Part shown: piece after piece, positions 12,131 through 24,765 of the stretch
Layout: the number at the start of each line of letters is the position of its first letter
Position numbering within the stretch: position 1 is the first letter of the stretch
Source of the DNA: Priapulus caudatus
Lineage: Eukaryota > Priapulida > Priapulimorpha > Priapulimorphida > Priapulidae
NCBI RefSeq assembly: GCF_000485595.1
Contig: NW_014577133.1
Coordinates: 654,825 to 718,824, forward strand
Length of the DNA: 64,000 bases
Direction: 5' to 3'
Program-made: the position numbers and the translations under genes
Notes under the pieces: generated by a model
Told to the model about the DNA's origin: nothing
The model's database searches: none
What the model saw: the letters and a program-made list of their open reading frames with translations, nothing else

Positions 12131-14017
12131 CAGCCCGGGCGCTCCCCGGCTTCTTCCTCACTCATACACCACACCTTCTCTCTGTCTGTAGAGCTAATCC
12201 GCCTGGTAATCATGCATAGAAACCAACCAGCATTAGCGGCCTTCAGATGGAAGCCGAGAGAACAAAAGTGTGCGCAGCATCACGGCCGCAATTTGGCGCA
12301 AACGCGCCGCGCAGCACTTTATGCGCTTTCTGCAACGGCCGCTTTCTGCAGCCGCGCAGCGGAATCGGCCCTGATGACAGCTCTGACACCTTGCACGAGC
12401 GTCTTGCCGGCTTCCCTTAGCCGGGACCACCGCATCGCACAACAGACGAGACTGCAATGCGTCATCGCCCACCCCACAGATACACCCGCACCCCGATATA
12501 CCCCCCCAGCCAACACCACACCACATACAACCCAATCCCGCACCCACAAATACATTCACCCACCACACCTACCCGCACCACACTAACCGAAACCACCCCA
12601 CCAATCCCAACCCACACCCACTCAACAAAACAGCGAGCACACGCACACCAACGCAAACCTACACACCGCATCCGCACCACGCAAACCCTACGCCCCACCG
12701 CTACTATTGACTTTAAAACGCGCGGCGCCGCGCGACGGAACGCTCTACCGCTCTGCTCCAGCCACGGCATAATAACGTGTGACTTGCCGCGCATGGTTAC
12801 TAGCAGCCACATACACTTGGCCGACGCCGGATAAGCGTCACACGTGCAGCAGGATAACTCCACGGCCGGAGATGTCACAGCGGCGACGCCGCTGGACTAT
12901 GGCGCAGCCGTGCACTCGCGCCGACGCGCACCTTAAATCTCGACAGCATGAAATCCTGTTCTTGATTCGCGCCAGCAGCCATCACTCACGCGGCTTGTCG
13001 TTCCCGCAGGGGATATCAGAGTGACACGCCTCGCCTGTGGCGAGCAGCGGCCACGCCTGCTTTCAGCAGCGGCCCCCGCAGCATATCCCTTACCGCCGGC
13101 GAAATATATAAAATGTCAATGTCGCCAAGCGCCTAAATATTATAGTACCGATACATACGGCAACGTACCAAACCAGCACGCGCATGCACGCACGCACGCA
13201 CGCACTGCGCATAAATATATATATAAATATATATATTAATATATAGATATATATACTAGATAGAACAGACAGATTAGATAGATAGATATACGCATTAGTG
13301 AAACGTGACATGCACGTGTGTCCTTCTGCGTCGCATACACTGCGCAAACACCTTCGACGCGAAAATATCCGAATCCGAAACAATTCGAATGGAACGTAGT
13401 CCGACATCTCTTACTAAAACGCTTATCGACCCCGAGCTAGAGAGCCCCCGGCCACCATTCTTCGCCAACACTCTACATCTCTATTTCCTTCTCCTGTCTT
13501 TACCCTATCTCCGAGGATGCGCAGTAAGTAAAGTAAGGAATTAACATCAGGCGGCAGGTGGCGCCGTGTCGCGTGCGGTTTAGACGGGATCAGGTGTATC
13601 CATGGCAGCGTTACCCCGGATCACGTCTCCGAGCAGGGAACAGCCGAGGACACCGGAATATATATATAAGTAATATATATATATATATATATATTATATA
13701 TAACAATGGCATAAACGCATTCGCGTGCGGAAGAAGAGGCAGCGAAGCGTTGCGCAGTTTATTACCTGTTAATTAACTATAGGTAAGCGGTGGCATTCAC
13801 GCTCGCTGGTCCAGTATCACAGTGACCAGTAGCTCCGCGATGCTATCAAGCAGAACGCCAGCAGCGCTAAGAATGCCCTTTAATATCAGTCAGCAGCAGG
13901 TAATCGGATTGCTAATTCGGTGCGCCGAGCAGCTCTGAATTGGCCGAATTATGTTTTTGCAAAAACATGCTGTGAGGGGTTTTCAGCCTTTGCGAGAAAA
14001 AAATGGTTTTAAAAACC

Positions 14018-14048
<31 letters not shown>

Positions 14049-15769
14049 GGATACCTCGATATAATGCTATCGTTTGACGATGCATCCTTAATAATAACGG
14101 CCATCCTCTATTTGCTCTCGGGGTGCCTAGCAGTTAAGACTGCCACCGACAAACGCACACGAAACCTGGCAGTGCCCGTCTGTCACGAGCCCAAGGCCGG
14201 GCAATCACACCACACGTCTATCTGACCATGCAAGGACATTTGGAAGCTTGTGTCGCGCGCGGGATGGGAGATTACGCGCTGATATGATCAGATTTCGACC
14301 CAGACCCAACCGTACATGCCGCTCCATCCCTACGGTGCTGCCGCGGGCAGGTAGAGAATGCGCCGGCCGAAGCTTTGCTAGGGATCGGCTCAGAGACGGA
14401 GCCGGCGGCCGCGGCCGACACCAGCCGGGCCCCGGCACACCCTCGGTACACACGACGTGCCGCGGTCGGGCAGCGGCAGGACACATGCGAGAGCGCGCGC
14501 AGACGCCTACCTCGCCGGGCGCTCGCAGATTAAAAACACACTTTCCGTGTAAAACCCGTAGCGGATTACAGCGGCCAGGTCCCTGGACAAGACAAAGTCA
14601 GCAGATGAGTTTCACAAAGGTGTAATTCACGAGACTGACGCTGAATGCGAAGATGCGCGAGCGCGCCCATCCGTCCGTCGAGCTTAGTCGACACCTAACA
14701 TCCGACTATGTACATTTCGAGAAGGGCCGCCACTACGTACGGTACGCACCTGTATTTTCCTTACGAGAAACTCGCCTACTCAGACTGGGGCCGAGCCAGG
14801 GTGCCAGCCGCCACTCTCTCGGGCTATCGCGCGCGACGACCCTCAACCCACACCATCGCCCCCCGGTCTGCCCGTCCTCCCGTCGCACAGGAATCATGGT
14901 CCAGCAGAGCCGAGATGTACTCAGCCTCATAAATATCACACTTGCGACATTCGTCCCCGGCGAAGCTGCGAGAAATCGCGTCGCGCGACGCCAGCGCCGG
15001 CAATGGTCGCCGCCGCGACAATAGCTCCGGTCTGCGCACGTGTGTTTACGCCGACGCCGCGGCATGCGGTCGCTGCATGCGTGGAGGAGAGGAGGAGGGA
15101 GGAGGAAGGGTGGGATGATTTATCCCGACAACAGCAGCACGCGACCTTCCTCCCCGCTCCCTTCTCCCTCCGCCCCAATATATAATTAATAACACACCTG
15201 CTCGCGCCGTTTCCACATTAAACTGCACCGCCACCCGGCTGATTTATACAACGTCTTCAGTGAAAGCGATTTCGGCGCATGGCGGAGCAAACTAGCACCG
15301 CGTGAAAGCGCATATTGGGCCAGTGCCCCATCTATTCTGGTCCAGCTCTGCTCCACTAGACCCCCGGCCCTCATTAGCAACAATATAGCAACTGTGCCGC
15401 CGCGCGCGGTTCGTTTCACGGCAGCGCTATGCTTTATTTGCGCTACACGTACGGCATTGTGGAGCAAGGCGGGAGCCGCACCCCGGCCACGACCACCGAC
15501 CCAGGTTAGTGACCGGCGCGCCGGTCCGCACAATGGCCGCTATTGTTCTTTTCGATTTAACTCATTTCTGAGGTAATCGCGCGACAAGCAGATTGGCCGG
15601 CTATTGGCGTGTAATGGCGAGGTGTTCGCGCGGATTTATGTTCAGCTATATGGTGGCGGGGTCCCGTGCGACAGTTACTGGGCGGCAGTGTACCAGTCTA
15701 GTAAATGAAGTGAGCCAAAACGCACGTACATACGTACACACAAGTGTTGTAACAATATAATAGACAATT
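12131..15769. other. CpG-rich single-copy-looking non-coding region
   Basis: Mostly complex sequence with short AT dinucleotide runs (13205-13255, 13660-13700, 14020-14050). No conserved protein domain was found on either strand. Blocks such as 15230-15580, which mix CpG-rich and TTTATTTGC-like AT motifs, look like candidate regulatory DNA, but this is a visual impression only. Confidence 0.4.
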
Positions 15770-15930
15770 TCATATTATATCAATATCATCGTAACAGTAT
15801 CGTTAAAGTTTTTCAATTACTGCAATAGTATCGACCACAGTATTTCAACAGTATCGCAATAGTTTTTTAATTACTGCAATAGTATCGGCAACAGTATTTC
15901 ACCAATCGAAATAACATCGCAATAGTCAAA
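15770..15930. repeat. Imperfect tandem repeat of about 60 bp
   Basis: The phrase aattactgcaatagtatcg occurs twice (about 15817 and 15871), embedded in repeated cagtatttc and atcgcaatag segments. Confidence 0.8.
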
Positions 15931-17805
15931 TCACACTCAATAATCACCGCCTAGACCCAACCTAATGCCGCCGCCGCCACCACCGGTACCGCGTGCGTGC
16001 GTGCGCGGCTGCATCTCTCTCGGCCGTATTAGCCCGCTCCTATTTCCAAACCGTGTGCATTTCACCGTGTGTAACGCGCCTCCACTCCCGATCCCCTTTC
16101 TCCCTGCTTACTCCCCCTTTCCCCTTCGTCGCAGCCGCCGGTTGATGTCGAACTAATTTTTTACGCCTTTTGTCGATTCGAAAATCGTTCCCACCGGCCA
16201 TTGTCGCGCGAGTTGCACCTCCAGAGTGACGGCTTTCATGGCGCGACTGCGAGCGAAGTCAAATTGACAGGCCGTTGTTGACGACCACAACACTTTCGCT
16301 AAAGGCCACGGAGGTGGTCGCCTTAAATATTGGCCGCTTCGAGAGAAGCATGTTGTGTCAGTTTCAGACGAGCATTGTGCGCCGCTTAAAAAAGAGCACA
16401 AAACGTCGAAAACCCTGCCGGCTGCGAGGGGCGGTGTATAGAGTTAGCTTGCAGACGCCTGCACGAGGGCCAAGACATGCCGATCAAGGCTTACCAACCT
16501 CAATTTGGGCAGCAAGAGCCACGTCTGACAGCCATTGTCGGGTGACTCTTCACCCGTCCTCCCGCTGTCCTTGGAATAGGGTTTTTTCTGTGAAAAAACT
16601 CTAATCGCCTTAGAAAATTTCGCCATCGACTCGCCGTGTTTGAAAACACACTTGAAGAGGCAAAAAATGAGAAAAAATATTGCCCTTCGCCGTCGAATTT
16701 CTTTCTTAAACTTCCTGTTAATTTGTGTGTATGCTAAGCTCTGTTTGACTTCTCTGCTATCTTGCGGGCAATTTCTCTCGGCGAACAAACATTGCCCGCA
16801 GAAAAAAATACACGTCGCTGTTCAATTTGTGAAATAAGGCTTACCCAGTAGACGAACGCGTACAAATTGCGCTTCTCGAATAATGTACCGACTGCGCTTT
16901 TTAAGGTCAAAATTCAACTGGGCGTCCAAAACTTGTTCTAAACCCGCAGCGAAAGACGCGCGCGCATGGCTGGCAAAGTGCCTTCAGTAAGATCAATATG
17001 TGCACACAGATGCGCGCCGTGACAGTACTGATTACGCTCTAATGTGTGTCTAGAGGGCTCGCTAACTAGGTGCTACTATCTTGACACATGTGCCTTCTTT
17101 GGGACCTTCCTATTGATATCAGTTTCGATGGCGTACAGACAACATGCACGAACATGTCTTATATGATTGCAAAACAACACTAGCCGAACGCTCAACAAGC
17201 ACTGCCTCAGCGCTCTTAGTAGACCAATGTTTATACCTGTGTCTGCTTATGAATTTGTCGATGAAGTATGTGGCTGCAATAAACCACTATAATGTAATGC
17301 CGTGTCATTGCCTCCATTCGTGTAGCAATAGGAATTTCACTCTTTCAGCACACATTTTTAATTAGATCAGACTCGAACCGGCGCACAACCGCGTGACGAC
17401 GCTTATAAACCTGCACAACACACAACAGCAAATTACGATCCATCCACACGATACGCCACGAGCGGATGCGTGTAACGTAAAATTGCTTCGTCAAGCACTT
17501 TAGTGAAGTATAATTAAATGGGGATTTGATTCGAAAACGAAACGAAACGCAGCAGGCAGGTGCGTGCGGCTAAACAATGGGAAGATGGGAGGTGACTGGC
17601 CGCCACCGCGAGGGTGTTAGCCCCTAGAAACCGTGCCGGTAAAATGGTAAACACATCATCCAAAACGAGTTCCCGGTGCGGTTTCGGATGAATGATGGAA
17701 CTTGAATTCGCGTAGAAATCGACGACACGTTGGCAAACACGCTAAACGTCCGGTTGTGTAACAGGTGAATCTAACCTTGGTGTCATACGGCGTTACACTC
17801 TCTCA
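15931..17805. other. Non-coding stretch, nothing recognised
   Basis: Complex sequence with AT-rich and CpG-rich patches and no supportable exon. Open frames at 16275-16604 and 16444-16788 lie on opposite strands over the same bases and lack domains. Confidence 0.45.
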
Positions 17806-18035
17806 GGCAGTGTGCGTGCGTGCGCGTGCGTGCGTGCGTGCGTGCGCGTGTGTGTGTTCGCGCGTGCGTGCGCGCGTGTGTTTGTGTGTGTGCGCGTGTG
17901 TGTGTTTGTGTGCACGTGCGTGAGTGCGTGTGTGTGTGAGCATGTGTGTGCATGCGCGTGCGTATTTGTGCGTGTGTATGCGTATTGCGAGCGTACGCGC
18001 GTGCGCGTATTTGCGCGCGCGTGTGTACGCGGATG
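17806..18035. repeat. GTGC/GT-rich microsatellite
   Basis: Interrupted TGCG and GT repeats over about 230 bp; both strands are open across it only because of the repeat. Confidence 0.95.
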
Positions 18036-19905
18036 GCATAATTTTTCCCCCAGGTGAGTTCAGGGCTAATTAACCTTAACCAGCACCTTCCTTAACAAAG
18101 ATCAGCAGAGTTCAGGGCATCTTCCTTAACGAATGCGCATGCGTCAAAAGCACCAGCTCGATAGACACGCCCATTTATGGTAATTAGCCCTGATCTCGCC
18201 TGGGAAAAAAATAGCGCGCACGGATGCGTGTGTGCGTGCAGCGAGAACATGGGGTATCTCGCCTTGCACTCTGCAGCAGCAGCAGCAGCAGCAGCAGCAA
18301 CAAGAGGGCGGCTACCAGGTCCTGGCACAGTTCCAGACGTGTGCAAAACTGGATATCCGCCGAGTGCACATGCCCGGGGTTGCTGAACACCAGCTCGACA
18401 ATGGCCGGCGACATTTTACATACAACCAGAAAGAGCAATGACCATGGTAATTACCTTACACGCTCTTACATAATACCCGAGTCACATTCCTGACGGCGAC
18501 CATCAACAACAAAAAACGTAAAACCAGCACCTGGACCTCTCCAGAATTTTAAAAAGCCGAACGCAATCGTGCGCGCGAAGCTATATACGTGTGCACGGCC
18601 GCGCCGCACAGAGCCACAATTGTCAGACGACGCCACAAATCTCGCTCGTGATCTGCAGCGATTTCTTTTGCGCACATTTTCGTAAAGTATTTAGGCAGAC
18701 TCAATGCGGCCGGCAGTGACATTACAATATCAATGGCGCCGGCCGAGAGTTGTCAATGGCGCGCGGCGAAACGCTGGAACGTGCGAACACACGCAACTTA
18801 TACGCGCGCCGCCAAAGCCGGCGCCGGCGCGATTCGAGAGTAAAAAAACTTTCACTGGCCGCACAGCCTCCGCGGCCACGGCGACCTCTTCAGCTCTTAC
18901 TTCTCGCATCTTTGTTATGGTCGCTTGAGAAAGCGCAAAGATGCCCTCCTCTCGGCGTCCATGCGCGTAGAGGTGAGCGCCTCTTGAGGAGGTGCGCGTA
19001 CGACCGCGCGCGCTCTCTCTCTCCCTCTCTTTCTCTCGTTCTCTCTCTCTCTCTCAGACGCGGACTAGAAAGAAAACGGCTCAGCAGAGAGAAGTGCGGA
19101 AACACTCTTGTCATACCAGCACGCTCGGTGCAAGATGAAGAGAAAAGGTGAAAGGTCGGGCGAGCAGGGGGAAATCATAGTTCGGCCGAAAATGGCTGGA
19201 CGGGAAAAGGTGAAAAAGGGGACCCAGAGACGGAAGAAACGAAGTAAATAAGAAGCGAAGTAGCGTAAAGGAAGAGAGAACGTGAAAACAATGATAGCAC
19301 AAGGGAGGCCATGAGAGAATGCGTCTTCCTTTCGGGAGTCTCATATAGATCTATGTCAGAGTGTAGCCTACTAATGGAGCGCCACTATATATGTTAGGAC
19401 ACGTGTAATTTCAATGGAGCATCTCCATCCCCGTCTCCAGCGCTAGCGTGATGCGTGTAAGAGATGCCACTAAGCCACACCTCTCTAATATCTTTGACAG
19501 CGGTCAACAAAAAGCAAGCAGATATAGGCGACGACCGCAGAGATCAGCTTTCCACAAACACAAATAGACAAACCTCTTTGCTTCTACGCGAGATATCAAC
19601 AGCAGGCTGGCAGGCTGGCGGCAGAGGGTGCGTGTAAGTTACCCCCGCCAGGCAAGCTCGCCGGCTTTGTCCGGCTCGAAACCGAGCGTGGACCGCCATT
19701 GGAGAAAGTTTTCCTCGCTCGGTGGGTGAGGGAGCGAAATCGGAGAGGTTCGTATACTAGTGGGGGCATCTAGAGCCAGATGACCACCGCCTGCCGGGCG
19801 TTATAATTGACAGGTCAACTGATAAAACCTAATATGCAGACATGCGAGCAGGTTTACATTTCAAAACGTCTTTGGCAGTCGTAGAATAATAATGGCACAT
19901 GGCCA
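18036..19905. other. Non-coding stretch with small CAG run
   Basis: A CAG run lies at 18272-18299 and a CT run at 19013-19055. Apart from these, no exon, RNA gene or repeat element was recognised. Confidence 0.45.
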
Positions 19906-19911
19906 CCCCCA

Positions 19912-20010
19912 CCTCACACACACACGCGCGCACACGCAAACGCGCACGCGCACGCCCACGCCCACGCGCACGCGCACGCGCACACGCACATACACACCCA
20001 CACACACACG

Positions 20011-20059
<49 letters not shown>

Positions 20060-20060
20060 C
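19912..20060. repeat. CA/CGCA microsatellite
   Basis: Interrupted CGCACG followed by a pure CA run at about 20014-20057. Confidence 0.95.
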
Positions 20061-20330
20061 ACAGCTTGGCACACACCTCACTCGAACTACGGCATCTAGC
20101 CGCCAACATCGAGCATGGCGCTGGGTAATCAACAATTTCCCTCATTCTCATGATCATCGCCACTCTCACTTTCGCTCTATCTTTCTGCTGTCTCTCAATG
20201 CATTGCGCCCCTCTCTCCCCTTCTCATATTGCCATATCTTAGCCTCATACCTCTTAGACATGAATTTAATAGGCTTAAATGGGGCAGTAACGTTCTGAAG
20301 TTACGTAACCCGTACGTACTATAACATTTG

Positions 20331-20490
20331 ACATTTTCATGATATTCAAGGACATTTTCATGAAGTTCAAGGACATTTTCATGAAATTCAAGGACATTTT
20401 CATGAAATTCAAGCACTTTTCAAGTACAAAATCAACATTTACTAAATTCAAGTACTTTTCAAGGACTCCCCTCAAATTCAAGGACTTTTC
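20331..20490. repeat. 21-bp tandem repeat, decaying
   Basis: Units of ttcaaggacattttcatgaa are regular from about 20346 to 20410 and become degenerate (ttcaagyacttttcaag) to about 20490. Confidence 0.9.
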
Positions 20491-20928
20491 AAGGACTGTG
20501 CGAACCATGTATAAACGTATATAATTCGTTACCGTAAAGCCATATCTGTCCGAGATAAGAAAGCAACAACGCGTTTCAACATGACGCGACATGGTGTTGA
20601 TATTCTGGCAGCATCATCCGTACTAATGCACCGACCGTGAGACTGCGTGCAGTACCGGTGTAGAAGTCGCTTAAATTCCACTCTTAATCTTCTTCTTTTT
20701 TTTATCTCGAATCAATAAAGCAAGTATCAAGCTCATGACACACGTCGCTCGTACGTAGTTTGATCACGCGCCAACTGAACATGCGAAGACATGTGCAATG
20801 TCATGTTTATGCGCGTACGTCGAAATACAATTGCAATGCGGCTGCACGTTACAACTTGCACGCATAATAAATGAATAAAATAGATGGACTTTCGAACGAG
20901 ATCCTATTATGCAAGAACTACTCGCGCG

Positions 20929-20929
<1 letters not shown>

Positions 20930-21012
<83 letters not shown>

Positions 21013-21160
21013 CATTGAGGCGAATACGATTCGATTCGAATCACAGGGAATTCGACTCAAATCACATCGTGGCATATTCAAGAAGCGTCGTCTGTTATTG
21101 AGTGCCGGCCACCACGCACACGCTATCCCGCACCGCGCGCACAGCTGTGTGTGTGTGTGA

Positions 21161-21209
<49 letters not shown>

Positions 21210-21290
21210 GGGGGNNNNNNNNNNNNNNNNNNNNNNNNNNNNNNNNNNNNNNNNNNNNNNNNNNNNNNNNNNNNNNNNNNNNNNNNNNNN

Positions 21291-21379
<89 letters not shown>

Positions 21380-21475
21380 CGTGTGTTGTGTCACTTGTGT
21401 GTATGAGTGTGTGCGTGCGTACGTGCACTCGTGTGTGTGTGTGTGTGTGTGCGTGCGTGTGTGTGTGCGCGCGGC
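20930..21475. repeat. GT microsatellites around an assembly gap
   Basis: A GT run at 20932-21005, another at 21145-21203, a gap at 21215-21290, and a third run at 21291-21465. All frames through it are Cys-Val or His-Thr artefacts. Confidence 0.95.
21215..21290. other. Assembly gap (76 N)
   Basis: Run of N inside GT repeats, so the true length of the repeat is unknown. Confidence 1.
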
Positions 21476-23460
21476 GGGAGCACTCGGCCGCAACTTTGCG
21501 GCGGGTCTCCTCGGCGGACACTAGTTTGCATGCGAGCAGACACGGGCCGGCCGGGGCTCGCCAGCACGACCCCCCCCCCCACACCACGCACTCGATCATT
21601 CTCCGCAGTCGTGCGTACGCGCTCTTATACAACCAAACCCACCACACCAGTTTCTACAACTCTGGCACAGGCCAGCCCCACCAAGATCCTACGGTGAGGG
21701 GGGAGAAAAATAGAAGCGCGTGACTGCATGCCGAGATCACATAGGGGGCGCAGCGGTGGCAGCGAGTATCGCCAACATGGCAACAGAGCTTGCGTGCTCG
21801 GAAACTTCGTCGCGTCGCTCGCCGCACGCACGCGCGCGCGTGCAGTAGCGGAGCGGCAGCAGCAGCGTACACGGGAGGCGCAGGGGTCAGGCGGCGTGCC
21901 ATGTGGCAGCGCGGCCGGGCCATTAGACGTGTGCCCCCACATGCACGCCATGTGTCGCCAGACTCAACAAGCGACGGCGCGCTGGCAACTGGATATCGGC
22001 GGATGAGGTTACGGGCCTGGCGGGCGCGCCGACGCGCGGGTTTCATTCGCGCGACGGCGAAAAAATTCGCCGGGCTGCTGACCCGGGCCGTCACTACGGG
22101 CGTTGTGCTACATGTCGTAAACATTCACCAAAACGCGTCCGAGTACGAGCCCGCATCTGTTACCGATGCGCGCGTGTACGCGCACACACACGCACACGCG
22201 TACAGACATACACGCGTACACACGCGCGCAGGCGGCTTCAGTGTTCGTGACACAAAGGCCCCACACGGACATTAGCACGAATTTAACAATTAATATTCGC
22301 ACAAATGCGAGTAAATGAAGTCACATCATCGATGGCGAGATGATTCAATAAAACCTCAAGATTAATTCTTGAGAGTCTTCGCCGTAACCGTACTCGGGTC
22401 CGCAACCTCGCAGACGAGTTACTCGTGTACTTATGTCGCGTACAGAGCTGACTTCATACTGATTGACACTTCAATTACGCTCTGTCAAGTCATCAATTGC
22501 CTCCAGCTCGTCATGCCAACGGGCCACCGCTAGCGAACGGGCGCCCGTACGTGTAGCACCGACCCTACTGTGCGACGTATCAATGGAAAGCATTGCATTA
22601 ACGCGTGAGTGCGACCACTGCATGTAAGCCGATACGGACGTGGTAAATAACTGCAGCACTGGGGGCGCCGAGTTTCTTGTCACACAGCTGACAGCGCTCA
22701 TGGAATCTAACACCAACAACCGTATGAATACTCTCAAGCTTACGACGCGAGGGCGAGCGCCCGTGATCACATAACGTCAGTCAGTCATCCACCGTCGTTG
22801 CCATTAGATTAGATACAATAAGGAACCACACAGAGTAAGAGGGACCTACTCTGCAGGGTGAAATTACTGTATCTACCATTAGATGCACGTGCGCGCGCGT
22901 GCATGCATACAGAGCCACGTGTAAACTATCCCGACTTATTGCTGCGCGGTGAATTCACTACTCGTAGCTAAGGCTTAGCTTCATCACAAGGCAGTTTTTA
23001 GGCGCGCTATAAATTGCACCAAGAGCTTGATTGCAAACTGGTGTTAGCCGAGCGGCCGCGATAAGACGCTGTTTTTTGTCGGAGCGGTGACAGACAACTT
23101 CATGATGACCCCGGCGTGCATGCCCAGCGCCCCTGCCACGCGAGGATAATACAAACTCGGAACGACACCCCCCAAGTAAACATAACTCGACCGACTCTTC
23201 AAATGTCTAGTGGGTGGGGGGAGGGGTTCCACTCGTCGAATCCAATCGATTTGCATGTAGACAGCAAATAACGTGATTACAATTATAGGTAAGACATCGC
23301 GTTTATCTTAGTCCGCCCCATCGCTCCTTCTCCCATCTCCCTCTCTGAGCCTTCAGCAAGCATGCTTACATAGCGGATCAACCAAATCGTTGCGCACACG
23401 GCGGGATTAGCAGTTGCCTTACAGTCGCCTTGTAAAGCCATTACGTACGACTTCTCTCTC

Positions 23461-23492
<32 letters not shown>

Positions 23493-23660
23493 GTGCCACG
23501 CTCGCGTTCGCGCACGAAAAGTGATTATGCGACAAAAGGGCAGCTGATCCGGCTCGTTACGTCACAGCGAGCTGCCGTGGTCGTGCTGCGGATGTGACAC
23601 GCGCCATAAGCAGTGTTGCCACACACACGCACACACACGTACACGCGCGTGCGTGCGTGT
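21476..23660. other. CpG-rich non-coding stretch
   Basis: No domain or exon recognised. Contains CT run at 23453-23492 and CGCACA/GTGCGT run at 23620-23660. Confidence 0.45.
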
Positions 23661-23667
23661 GTGCGTA

Positions 23668-24168
23668 TATAAAAATATCTTTATATATATATATCCGGAG
23701 ATGCAGACTAAAACGTAGGACACGATTTTCCATTATGTTGCCAGAAAACTGAATGTATAAACCGCCTAAATGGAAACAAAAGGCAGCTACTAGCGAGCCA
23801 CACCGCATCGCCGAGGGAGCAAGTGCGCAAGAGCTGCCTTTTGTTTCAATTTAGGCGGTTTATACATTCAGTTTGCTGGCAACATAATGGAAAATCGTGT
23901 CGTACGTTTTAGTCTGTATCTCTTGATTGCGGGTGTATACGAGGAAACGATTTCGCACGATGCTAGGCGAATGTACTGTGTATGATTCGAGCTCAAGTTG
24001 GTTGAGTTACGCGTAGTAAATCGTAGGTATTCTAAGGCTAGTAAATGACGAATTTCCCTTGTTTATTGAAGTCACACTCCTTCCCTATTATCAGCTATAT
24101 ATATCAGGTATTATTAGCTATTGCTATTATCTACTTCTGATATATATATATATAAAGATATTTTTATA
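23668..24168. mobile_element. Nested inverted-repeat element
   Basis: An inner inverted repeat has arms at 23698-23788 and 23832-23922 (about 90 bp, nearly perfect, 43-bp spacer). An outer pair, 23668-23695 and 24139-24168, repeats the segment aaaatatctttatatatata in inverted orientation. This is consistent with a fold-back or MITE-type DNA transposon, possibly two nested ones. No coding capacity or clear target duplication was seen. Confidence 0.65.
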
Positions 24169-24184
24169 CACATATTAGTGTGAG

Positions 24185-24300
24185 ACTAGAGTAAGGGTTA
24201 CAGCTAGGGATAAGATCAGCGTATCAGAATTAAGGTTAGCGGAATGGTTAGGGTTAGGGTTATGACAAGCTATTTTTAGTCTTGACCATAACCCTATCTT
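24185..24300. repeat. Short telomere-like GGTTA tract
   Basis: Contains ggttagggttagggttatg at about 24247 within degenerate GGTTA-type motifs. Confidence 0.7.
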
Positions 24301-24634
24301 TGACACCCTAACTCCGCGGTGGCCTTCCTTGGTTAATATAAACCATTACCAACAGATCCCATCACCGCACCCAGACGGTTTATCAAAGCTCACTAACTGC
24401 CAGACACATGCAGAATCAGCTCGCGTGCGCGCGGGTAAAAAAACGACCGTTACCCGCCCGCACACGTGTCGAACGCGGCCCGCGCAGCATCCCAGCTGTT
24501 TCCCGTTTCTGGCTTCTCGTTCTACGCGTGAATCCCGCCAGTGCGGGTAATACATAGCAGGAGTTATTCGTCGGCCGAGCGGCAGCGCATCGATAAGCGA
24601 TGACGGTGTGCGACGCAGGATGAAAGTACAGCGT
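24301..24634. other. Non-coding stretch, nothing recognised
   Basis: Overlapping frames on opposite strands at 24329-24555 show no domain. Confidence 0.45.
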
Positions 24635-24765
24635 GCGGATAGCGAGTATATAAACGGATAGCGGATAGCGGATATATAAGCGGATAGCGGATAGCGGATA
24701 GCGAGTATATAAGCGGATAGCGAGTATAGAGGGCGATAAGCGGGTATATAGCGGATAGCGAGTCA
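24635..24765. repeat. GCGGATA minisatellite
   Basis: Repeats of gcggata and agcgagtatata in higher-order combinations over about 130 bp. Confidence 0.9.

Noticed and set aside
11505-12191. 164- to 218-residue frames
   Set aside because: Composition is purely GA/CT repeat-derived and both strands are open.
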